Assembly: GCA_900767015.1 (NCBI GenBank)
Contig: CAAFXQ010000276.1
Coordinates: 1 to 8,748, forward strand
DNA: 8,748 nt
From: Clostridia bacterium
GTDB lineage: Bacteria > Bacillota > Clostridia > Oscillospirales > Acutalibacteraceae
Direction: 5' to 3'
A program made the translations under genes and the position numbers. This document shows positions 1 to 5,325 of this stretch, in pieces; positions within the stretch are counted from its first letter, which is position 1, and every line of letters begins with the position of its first letter. The notes beneath the pieces are model-generated. The model saw only the letters and a list, made by a program, of their open reading frames with translations. It was not told the origin of the DNA and ran no database searches.

Positions 1-903
1 GCAATTGCATACGCCGAACAGCTTATGCTGCATAAAAACAATATTGAGTATTACGAAATTACCGGTGCGAAGCTTTATCAGCTTGAACAAACAAAATATC
101 TTGGAGTTATGAACGGTGCAACGATTTTCATAAATGGCGGCGGGAATCTCGGAACTCTATGGCCTGAAATCGAAAGAATGAACCGATGCATTATAAAAGC
201 AAATCCGGATTCGAAAATTATTATTCTTCCTAACAGTATTTTTTATGAAGACAGCGATGCCGGTAAGAAAGAATTTGAAAAGTCAAAGCAGATTTATAAC
301 GGTCATAAAGATCTGACAATTTATGCAAGAGAAAAATTTTCATATAAAATAATGAGATCGGCATACCGTAATGTGAAACTTTCACCGGATATGGTATTGT
401 CTTTAAATGAAGCTAAATATCACGACAAAAGAAGCGGCTGTATTATTTGTCTTCGAAACGATGTTGAAAAAACGCTTAGCGAGGATGAAAGACAAAAAGT
501 TGATATATTTGCCAAGAAGGCATTTGATGGAGACGTTATTGTTTCCGGCACGGTTCTCGATCATAACGTTACGGTAAGTGAGAGACAAAATGAACTGAAA
601 AAGAAGTTCGATGAATTCGGAAAAGCAGAGTTGGTGATAACCGATAGACTTCACGGGATGATTTTTTGTGCAATAACTGAAACAAATTGTATTGTTCTTG
701 ACAGTAAAAGTCCGAAACTACGAGGCTGTTATGAATGGATATCTCACCTTGGATACATCAGATTTGTAAGCAATACCGATGAACTTGAATCTACCTGGAC
801 AATAATGAAAACAAAACCGAATGTTTTTGACAATTGTCAGATTCTTGAAAAGATGCAAGAATTATCAAATGACATGGTGAAAGCTGTAAAGAATAAGATA
901 TAA
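1..903 (+). CDS. Polysaccharide pyruvyl transferase family protein (5'-truncated by window edge)
   Basis: The reading frame is open from base 1 (it begins A-I-A-Y-A-E-Q), so the start codon lies outside the window and the ATG at 25 is internal; 300 residues are visible. Family proteins transfer pyruvate from phosphoenolpyruvate to sugars of exopolysaccharide or cell-wall glycans in the cytoplasm. Two hallmarks are visible: a glycine-rich segment GGGNLGTLW (about bases 136-162), and ITDRLHG (bases 637-657) with the conserved Asp-Arg-Leu-His (His at 652-654) near the C-terminus. The window begins at the A-I that normally follows the N-terminal N-x-G-D motif, so probably only a few dozen residues are missing. 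Its AT-rich codon use fits a glycan cluster extending to the left. The family is confident; the acceptor sugar cannot be read. EpsO-like or general-stress YxaB-like roles are both possible. Confidence 0.88.
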   Translation, partial: AIAYAEQLMLHKNNIEYYEITGAKLYQLEQTKYLGVMNGATIFINGGGNLGTLWPEIERMNRCIIKANPDSKIIILPNSIFYEDSDAGKKEFEKSKQIYNGHKDLTIYAREKFSYKIMRSAYRNVKLSPDMVLSLNEAKYHDKRSGCIICLRNDVEKTLSEDERQKVDIFAKKAFDGDVIVSGTVLDHNVTVSERQNELKKKFDEFGKAELVITDRLHGMIFCAITETNCIVLDSKSPKLRGCYEWISHLGYIRFVSNTDELESTWTIMKTKPNVFDNCQILEKMQELSNDMVKAVKNKI

Positions 904-1014
904 TTTTGAAGCGTAAATTAGCCCTTTTCTAACACCCTTCTAACATTTCTCATTCCCATCAAATTTTACACCGTGTTATCCTGTCCCGGATTTTTCAAAA
1001 TTTAACAGAAAAAC

Positions 1015-1052
1015 ACCCGCTAAATTCATCATGAGAATGAATTTCAGCGGGT
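1015..1052 (+). terminator. Hairpin terminator after the pyruvyl transferase gene
   Basis: A 15-bp stem pairs 1015-1029 with 1037-1052, with one bulged base (1045) and a 7-nt loop. It is GC-rich at the base (ACCCGC/GCGGGT) and followed by TCTTTTCTT. An A-rich stretch lies just before it, so it might work on both strands. It lies 112 nt past the stop codon and before the next promoter. Confidence 0.75.
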
Positions 1053-1076
1053 CTTTTCTTCGAATCCTTCTGCTTC

Positions 1077-1105
1077 TTGACTGCCCGTACAGCCTGTGCT
1101 ATACT
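1077..1105 (+). promoter_or_regulatory. Sigma-A-type promoter for the 1159 gene
   Basis: TTGACT (1077-1082) and TATACT (1100-1105) are separated by 17 nt, with a TGC extended -10 immediately upstream of the -10 hexamer. Transcription would begin near 1112, giving a leader of about 47 nt before the ATG at 1159. Confidence 0.82.
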
Positions 1106-1158
1106 GAAGAAAAGCATTGGCAAAAAGAAATCAAATCATCGAAAGCGGGAGAAAAATT

Positions 1159-2022
1159 ATGAATGAGCAATTGACCTATATCAAAAAAATACTATCCACG
1201 GTTTTCGCCCTTGTCCTGACCGTGCTGACCCTGACCGCCGACGGGATTGACCGAATATCGCAGTCCCGGCGCACCGATGTTGCAAGTACCAACATTGTCG
1301 GCGTTGACGCCTATCTTCATTCTCAGGGAATGACAACCGACGGGCAGACACTATTCTTCTCGTCTAAAACTACTCTCATTCAGACAAAAGATGATGCGAA
1401 GACCGTTCTGAACGCAAACTACCGTGCGATTCCCGATGAGCTGTCGGACAAGTACGCAATCGGTCATATCGGCGGGCTGAGTTATTATAACGGCTATATT
1501 TATGCCGGGCTTGAGGACAGTAAGCAATGGAATTATCCGATTGTCGGCGTTTATGACGCCAAGACGCTGGAATTGGTTGATTATTATATTCTGGATGCCG
1601 AACAGGTTACAAGAGGCTTGCCGTGGGTTTGCGTCAATCCCGAAAATGGACTGCTTTACTGCTGTGACCATTCAAAACAACCGACAAAACTGCTTGTGTA
1701 TGACACCGCCGACGGTATGCGTTTCGTTGGGGAAATTCCGCTTAGTGAAACCGTTGAAGCTATTCAGGGTGCAGAGTTTTTCGGCGGACTTATCTTAGCC
1801 GCCACTAATGACGAAACACAGGCGATTTATCAGATCAATCCCGATAACGGAAGCGTAAAAAAAATCCTTGACCGTAACCTTACAAAATTCAGCGAGGGCG
1901 AGGGACTGACCGTCATGATAAAAGATGGTAAGCCGGTGATTCTTGCAATGGATATGGGACCTCTTTTCGTCAACGCATTTGTGCGTGAGTATGATATCAG
2001 CGTTGTTGGCGGTGTTGAGTAA
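1159..2022 (+). CDS. Membrane-anchored or secreted beta-propeller-like protein of unknown function
   Basis: The protein has 287 residues. The ATG at 1159 is preferred because GGGAG (1147-1151) lies 7 nt upstream; an in-frame TTG at 1117 has no comparable ribosome site. Residues 1-10 are polar with two lysines. Residues 11-27 form a hydrophobic helix (a signal anchor or uncleaved signal peptide), so the rest is predicted to be outside the membrane. That part consists of repeated short strands with propeller-like turns, such as GGLSYYNGYIYAGL, GVYDAKTLELVDYY, NPENGLLYCCDH and YQINPDNGSVKKIL, which resemble YncE/SMP-30-like or glutamine-cyclotransferase-like blades. I do not recognise the family and see no catalytic motif. 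A CC pair occurs mid-protein. It has its own promoter and terminator, so it is probably monocistronic. It is clearly more GC-rich than the genes on either side. Confidence 0.8.
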   Translation: MNEQLTYIKKILSTVFALVLTVLTLTADGIDRISQSRRTDVASTNIVGVDAYLHSQGMTTDGQTLFFSSKTTLIQTKDDAKTVLNANYRAIPDELSDKYAIGHIGGLSYYNGYIYAGLEDSKQWNYPIVGVYDAKTLELVDYYILDAEQVTRGLPWVCVNPENGLLYCCDHSKQPTKLLVYDTADGMRFVGEIPLSETVEAIQGAEFFGGLILAATNDETQAIYQINPDNGSVKKILDRNLTKFSEGEGLTVMIKDGKPVILAMDMGPLFVNAFVREYDISVVGGVE

Positions 2023-2055
2023 GAAAAGTCACCAACTATAACGTAGCAGCAAATT

Positions 2056-2085
2056 AAACTCCGGAGTGTTATGCCGGAGTTTTTT
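2056..2085 (+). terminator. Rho-independent terminator of the 1159 gene
   Basis: A perfect 9-bp stem, AAACTCCGG (2056-2064) with CCGGAGTTT (2074-2082), has a 9-nt loop and a run of six T (2080-2085). It begins 33 nt after the TAA stop. Confidence 0.9.
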
Positions 2086-2127
2086 ACATTATATTGTGTT
2101 GTGCAGTTGTCGATGTTTGCCATGATA

Positions 2128-2144
2128 TTTAAGAAAAACTTAAG
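2128..2144 (+). promoter_or_regulatory. Tandem hexamer repeat TTTAAG-N5-CTTAAG upstream of the 2155 promoter
   Basis: Two TTAAG-type hexamers are spaced with an 11-bp period, ending 10 bp upstream of the -35 box at 2155. This is the geometry of OmpR-family response-regulator sites and is one base from the streptococcal CiaR consensus TTTAAG-N5-TTTAAG. The match is by pattern only, and the A-rich context makes chance occurrence possible. Confidence 0.35.
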
Positions 2145-2154
2145 ATAGTTTTTG

Positions 2155-2183
2155 TTGAAGGGTTTATACTGTTATGCTATAAT
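2155..2183 (+). promoter_or_regulatory. Strong sigma-A promoter for the 2300 gene
   Basis: TTGAAG (2155-2160), a 17-nt spacer and a perfect TATAAT (2178-2183) are preceded by TGC, an extended -10. The predicted transcription start is near 2190, leaving a leader of about 110 nt with no obvious riboswitch or stable hairpin. Confidence 0.87.
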
Positions 2184-2299
2184 AATTTTATAAATACACA
2201 CGATTTTTACTTCATTTCAGAAGATAAGACAGATAAATGTACACAGCAACCAAGATGATTGAAAATATCCGAAAAATAATGTGAAGGAGAAAGTTTTAT

Positions 2300-3202
2300 A
2301 TGAAAAAACAACTGTTAAAATCTTTAAGCAAGTACTTGCCCTTGGTGCTGATCCTGATCGCTGTTGTTATTTGTCTTGTTGCAAAGATAGTGAATGTTTT
2401 TTGCCATGCTGTAAATGTTGATACGATTACGCTGTTAGTGAATTATGAATATAATGATGGAACTGATAGTGATATATTGGAATCAGAATTATATCGATTG
2501 AATGTTAATAGTGAAACATTGCAGAAAGAAAAGATTTTGAGCGAATATGGCAATGTGCTTTCTACCGTATATCTGAGCAACGCAGAAAAATGCTTGCTGA
2601 TAAAGTCGAATGCTTATGATAGCTTTTTATTATCAATAATGAACAGCGAAAACAAGGCTGTATTTGAGTGTGATTTGGATTTTATACCTGATCAGATATT
2701 GGAATATAATGATGGACTGTTATTGAGGAAAAACGAATCCCTGCTTTTTTGGGACTTCAGAAAAAACGTTTCAATTACACCTGTTGAGTTTCTGAATGAT
2801 TATTGTATTGAAAAGATTTGGTCCAATGGAAAAGAAATTATTTACAAATGGAAAGAGAATACCTATTTATATGGCGACGAAGGTCAAAAAACAATAAAAT
2901 CAAATTGGAACTGCTTAGGTTTTTCAGATGATAAAACTGTTGTTTTTGAAAAAGATCTTCCGATGGGTTTCTGCTTGATTTGTAAATACAGCATAGATGA
3001 TGATAAATATTACAGTTATCAATTACTTCACATTCCGGGATATATCGTTTCTCAAACCGCTTTTTCACCTGACGGAAAATATATGATGTTTTTCAGCTCG
3101 GATGGCGAAGGGGGGCTTAAAACATATATTTTAGATATGAAATACTACACTAAGAAAAAACTTGATTCAGAAATATATGCTTTATCATTTCAGTGGTTAT
3201 AA
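2300..3202 (+). CDS. Membrane-anchored protein with WD40-like (PD40/TolB-type) beta-propeller motif
   Basis: The protein has 300 residues. The ATG at 2300 is supported by AAGGAG (2284-2289) 10 nt upstream. A lysine-rich start (MKKQLLKSLSK) is followed by a strong hydrophobic helix at residues 13-35, giving a signal anchor with the rest outside. Near the C-terminus, residues 255-260 read FSPDGK, followed by YMMFFSSDGEGG and YILDM. This is the PD40 signature of TolB-like propeller blades, and earlier aromatic-rich strands suggest further degenerate blades. The overall layout resembles the 1159 protein (short anchor plus roughly 260-residue propeller-like ectodomain), but the sequences are not obviously alike. 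Coding is strikingly AT-rich compared with the 1159 gene and the genes after 4045, which could mean horizontal transfer. The function is unknown; ligand or peptidoglycan sensing would be a guess. Confidence 0.82.
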   Translation: MKKQLLKSLSKYLPLVLILIAVVICLVAKIVNVFCHAVNVDTITLLVNYEYNDGTDSDILESELYRLNVNSETLQKEKILSEYGNVLSTVYLSNAEKCLLIKSNAYDSFLLSIMNSENKAVFECDLDFIPDQILEYNDGLLLRKNESLLFWDFRKNVSITPVEFLNDYCIEKIWSNGKEIIYKWKENTYLYGDEGQKTIKSNWNCLGFSDDKTVVFEKDLPMGFCLICKYSIDDDKYYSYQLLHIPGYIVSQTAFSPDGKYMMFFSSDGEGGLKTYILDMKYYTKKKLDSEIYALSFQWL

Positions 3203-3277
3203 ACTATAGCGGTTTTTCTCCGGTTACAATATAAGCAATTGAATAAATCTGATTTGTTTGTGCTTTTCATTGCTTCA

Positions 3278-3937
3278 TCACTTGAGCCTAAACCGGTTTT
3301 TGTTAAACTCAATCAACCCCTCGTCACGCATTTTGCAAAGCTCGTTTGACATTGCACTGCGGTCAACGGACAGAAAATCGGCAAGCTGCTGGCGGTTAAA
3401 GGGAATCTCAAAATGTGAACTGTTTCGCTTTTTGGCTTCCTCGGATAAATAAGAAATCAGTTTTTTCCGTGTGGTTCGCTTGGACATATACCCGAGCTTC
3501 TGCACGAGTTTTCTGTTTTTTTCACAGACGGCAAAGAACAGGTTTTGCACTACCAAAGTGTGAAAACGGCAGGCGGACGAACAGGTGGTTAAGATTCGCC
3601 TGACATCAAAAAACAGGACAGCACTGTCCGTGAGAGCGACAACATCGTTTAAAAGCGGACCGCTTTCCGGTGAAATATACGCTTCACCGAACATTTCGCC
3701 GACATCTATGCTGCCTAAAATGCTTCGGTTTCCCCAATAATCCTCATTCTGAATGTGAAGCCTGCCTTTCACTAAAACCGGGATATTGGCAACCGCTTCA
3801 CCTTGCCGTAATACAGTTTCGCCTTTATGGTATGTCAAAAGCTGTGCTCCGAAGCAGTCAAGCATTTTGGAAATGTCGTCCTCACTGACGCCGGAGAATA
3901 GCGTTGTTCTTTTTAAAATGGCAATATATTCTTTCAT
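3278..3937 (-). CDS. Crp/Fnr family transcriptional regulator
   Basis: The protein has 219 residues, the usual family length. The start is the ATG at 3937, with a weak AGAAAGAGA ribosome site; an upstream in-frame TTG at 3964 has none. Residues about 12-112 form the cyclic-nucleotide-like effector fold (LFSGVSEDD, KGETVLRQGE, GEMFGEA). Residues about 148-219 form the Crp-type winged helix, with the recognition region RQQLADFLSVDRSAMSNEL at 182-200. The Arg-Ser pair that binds cAMP in E. coli CRP is absent (PLLNDVVA lies there), so cAMP is an unlikely ligand. Cysteines at 28, 119, 123, 138 and 201 do not form the N-terminal Fnr cluster motif. Relatives in Clostridia are often beside iron-sulfur or hydroxylamine-reductase genes and may sense redox or nitric oxide. 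It is divergent from the 4045 operon, which it probably controls. It converges on the 2300 gene with no clear terminator between. Confidence 0.92.
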   Translation of the reverse strand: MKEYIAILKRTTLFSGVSEDDISKMLDCFGAQLLTYHKGETVLRQGEAVANIPVLVKGRLHIQNEDYWGNRSILGSIDVGEMFGEAYISPESGPLLNDVVALTDSAVLFFDVRRILTTCSSACRFHTLVVQNLFFAVCEKNRKLVQKLGYMSKRTTRKKLISYLSEEAKKRNSSHFEIPFNRQQLADFLSVDRSAMSNELCKMRDEGLIEFNKNRFRLK

Positions 3938-3951
3938 AAAAATCTCTTTCT

Positions 3952-3965
3952 GTTGTAAAAACAAC
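3952..3965. promoter_or_regulatory. FNR-geometry operator palindrome between divergent genes
   Basis: GTTGT-AAAA-ACAAC is a perfect 14-bp inverted repeat (5-bp arms, 4-bp centre). This is the same architecture as the FNR site TTGAT-N4-ATCAA. It sits 14 nt upstream of the regulator's ATG and its centre (3958.5) is about 41.5 bp upstream of the predicted start of the rightward operon. Adjacency to a Crp/Fnr gene makes it the best candidate binding site. Confidence 0.65.
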
Positions 3966-3986
3966 CGATTTTTTTGCCGGCTGTGT

Positions 3987-3992
3987 TATAAT
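3987..3992 (+). promoter_or_regulatory. -10 element of the TIGR04076/iron-sulfur operon
   Basis: A perfect TATAAT is present, but no recognisable -35 lies 16-18 nt upstream (the position reads ACCGAT or similar). Transcription would start near 3999-4000. A missing -35 plus a palindrome centred near -41.5 suggests activator-dependent (class II) transcription. On the opposite strand the overlapping bases read TATAAC and might serve as a -10 for the regulator. Confidence 0.65.
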
Positions 3993-4000
3993 GAGAGCGT

Positions 4001-4016
4001 AAAGTCAATGGACTTT
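4001..4016. promoter_or_regulatory. Perfect inverted repeat at the predicted transcript start
   Basis: AAAGTC-AATG-GACTTT has 6-bp arms with a 4-bp centre. It lies directly at the predicted 5' end of the rightward transcript. It could be a second protein-binding site or a small 5' hairpin in the mRNA; the sequence cannot tell which. Confidence 0.45.
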
Positions 4017-4044
4017 CGGCTATAAAAAACGGAGGTGGTATAAA

Positions 4045-4302
4045 ATGAAACCAAAAATAAAAATTACTTTGATCGATAAAAAAGGGGACTGCCCCTGCCA
4101 CAGAGGACACCGAATCGGGGACACCTTTGATTACGACACACAGCGGGGCGAACTTTGCCCGATGGCGCTGCACGTTGCTTTTCCGTATATCGATATTCTG
4201 CGGTACGGCGGAGAGCCGCCGAAGGCAAAGTGCGGTGAAATTCGTTTTTGCTGTCCCGACAGCGATGTGATCAATATATTCAAAATCGAAAAGGAGTCAT
4301 GA
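4045..4302 (+). CDS. TIGR04076 family small protein
   Basis: The 85-residue protein starts at an ATG with a strong GGAGGTGG (4031-4038) 6 nt upstream. The family pattern is visible throughout: an N-terminal strand KIKITLIDKKGDCPCHRGH with a Cys-x-Cys, then the conserved core IGDTFDYDTQRGELCPMALH, PYIDILRYGG, a conserved CCPDSD near the C-terminus, and an end in FKIEK. Length matches the family norm of about 85-90 residues. The biochemical function of TIGR04076 is not known. Its five cysteines (two near the start, one mid-protein, a CC pair near the end) would suit metal binding or redox, but that is inference. Its stop overlaps an ATG of the next frame (ATGA at 4299-4302), so the two genes are translationally close-linked and probably work together. 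Confidence 0.88.
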   Translation: MKPKIKITLIDKKGDCPCHRGHRIGDTFDYDTQRGELCPMALHVAFPYIDILRYGGEPPKAKCGEIRFCCPDSDVINIFKIEKES

Positions 4303-4304
4303 AT

Positions 4305-4997
4305 ATGATCAGAAAAATTATTAAAATAGATGAAGAAAAATGTATCGGCTGTGGTCTTTGCGCCGAGGCCTGCCATGAGGGCGCAATCGAAATGGTTGAC
4401 GGTAAGGCAAAGCTGACAAGAGAAGACTATTGCGACGGGCTCGGAGACTGTCTGCCGGCTTGTCCGACAGACGCCATCTCTTTTGAAGAACGGGAGGCTC
4501 CGGCGTATGACGAAGCGGCGGTCTTAGCGGCGAAGAAAAAGGCGAATCCTTTGCCCTGCGGCTGTCCGGGAACACAGTCAAAAGCAATCAAAAGGGAAGC
4601 CGGCAATGTGCCCGAAGCGGCAGCCGTGAACCGCAGTCAGCTTTCGCATTGGCCGGTTCAGATCAAGCTTGTGCCGGTCAACGCTCCGTATTTCGAGGGG
4701 GCAAATCTTCTTGTTGCCGCCGACTGTTCGGCTTATGCTTACGGAAATTTTCATAACGAATTTATCCGTAATAAAGTGACGCTCATCGGCTGTCCGAAGC
4801 TTGATGAGGGTGATTACGCCGAAAAGCTGACGGCAATCCTTTTAAATAACAACATTAAAAGTGTGACCGTTGTCCGTATGGAAGTGCCTTGCTGCGGCGG
4901 CATTGAAAACGCCGTCAAACGAGCCTTGCAGGCAAGCGGAAAATTTATTCCGTGGCAGGTTGTGACCGTTTCAACCGACGGCAGAATCCTTGACTGA
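4305..4997 (+). CDS. 4Fe-4S ferredoxin-type iron-sulfur protein with Cys-rich C-terminal domain
   Basis: The protein has 230 residues. The ATG at 4305 is preferred: AAGGAG (4291-4296) lies 8 nt upstream, whereas the in-frame ATG at 4299 would leave only 2 nt. Residues 1-60 are a two-cluster ferredoxin module. Cluster 1 has Cys13, 16, 19 and 23 (CIGCGLCAEAC). Cluster 2 has Cys43, 49 and 53 (CDGLGDCLPACP), where the usual second Cys is Leu46. A linker with PLPCGCPGTQS follows, then a second domain with ADCSAYAYG, LIGCPKLDEGDY and VPCCGGI. The same arrangement is known in clostridial proteins encoded beside Crp/Fnr regulators and hydroxylamine reductase. The likely role is cytoplasmic electron transfer or a redox or metal-handling function; the partner is unknown. 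It is co-transcribed with the TIGR04076 gene and ends at a strong terminator. Confidence 0.88.
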   Translation: MIRKIIKIDEEKCIGCGLCAEACHEGAIEMVDGKAKLTREDYCDGLGDCLPACPTDAISFEEREAPAYDEAAVLAAKKKANPLPCGCPGTQSKAIKREAGNVPEAAAVNRSQLSHWPVQIKLVPVNAPYFEGANLLVAADCSAYAYGNFHNEFIRNKVTLIGCPKLDEGDYAEKLTAILLNNNIKSVTVVRMEVPCCGGIENAVKRALQASGKFIPWQVVTVSTDGRILD

Positions 4998-5005
4998 GTT
5001 ATTAC

Positions 5006-5046
5006 AAAATCAAAGGCGGCAGGAAATCCTGTCGCCTTGATTTTTT
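5006..5046 (+). terminator. Rho-independent terminator of the iron-sulfur operon
   Basis: A long stem pairs 5006-5023 with 5028-5044, with one bulged A (5012) and one G-U pair. It has a GC-rich core (GGCGGCAGG/CCTGTCGCC), a 4-nt loop and a six-T run at 5041-5046. It begins 9 nt after the stop codon. Confidence 0.92.
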
Positions 5047-5220
5047 GCTGTTTTACCGTAATTATACGTCGATCGGACTTGTAGAAATAAAAGAAAAATG
5101 TATTTCGTATGTTAAGGAATATCGGAACAGTGAGTGTTGCGGTTGCAATTATTTGCCTTGCAATTGTCATTATCGGATAACTTCCGCAAGCCTTTAGATA
5201 ACCATAAAGGACGCTGAAAC

Positions 5221-5246
5221 TTAACAAAAAGTTAACAATTTTGACA
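5221..5246 (+). repeat. Tandem TTAACA hexamers, Pho-box-like
   Basis: TTAACA (5221-5226), TTAACA (5232-5237) and TTGACA (5241-5246) run in the same orientation, the first two with an 11-bp period. Bacillus PhoP boxes are tandem TT(A/C/T)A(C/T)A hexamers about 11 bp apart, so this is a candidate response-regulator site upstream of the 5326 gene. AT-rich DNA makes this tentative. Confidence 0.35.
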
Positions 5247-5325
5247 ATTCTTGTACGAAATATCAGTTGATATATGCTTAATATAATGTTAACATAATAT
5301 TAATATTTGGCTTGGAGGTTAAAAA

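Larger units (their letters stand above)
4998..5325. other. 328-bp intergenic region: terminator, AT-rich promoter region, no confident gene
   Basis: The left part holds the terminator at 5006-5046. A 23-codon hydrophobic reading frame (5109-5180) is the only small coding candidate and has no good ribosome site. From 5221 on the DNA is very AT-rich and must hold the promoter of the 5326 gene. Candidates are TTGATA (5267-5272) with TAACAT (5290-5295) at 17-nt spacing, and TTGACA (5241-5246). An exact TATAAT (5282-5287) has no properly spaced -35. A perfect palindrome ATGTTAACAT lies at 5286-5295. Confidence 0.6.

Noticed and set aside
1117..1158. TTG start giving a 14-residue longer form of the 1159 protein
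   Set aside because: It lacks a ribosome site and lies about 5 nt from the predicted transcript start, while the ATG at 1159 has GGGAG at proper spacing and begins a normal signal anchor.
3233..3275. Inverted repeat AAGCAAT...ATTGCTT between the convergent genes
   Set aside because: The arms are only 7 bp and are separated by 29 nt, with no GC-rich stem or T run, so it is not a convincing terminator.
4004..4009. TTGACT on the minus strand as a -35 box for the Crp/Fnr gene
   Set aside because: The only nearby -10-like hexamer (TATAAC) would be 12 nt away, too short for a sigma-A promoter.
4814..5227. Minus-strand reading frame of 137 codons overlapping the iron-sulfur gene and its terminator
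   Set aside because: It runs antisense through a well-supported gene and a strong terminator hairpin, with no ribosome site or recognisable domain.
5244..5262. TTGTACG resembling half of an AraR operator
   Set aside because: Only one half-site is present, the other arm does not match, and it lies upstream of the hydrolase rather than the kinase-araD operon.
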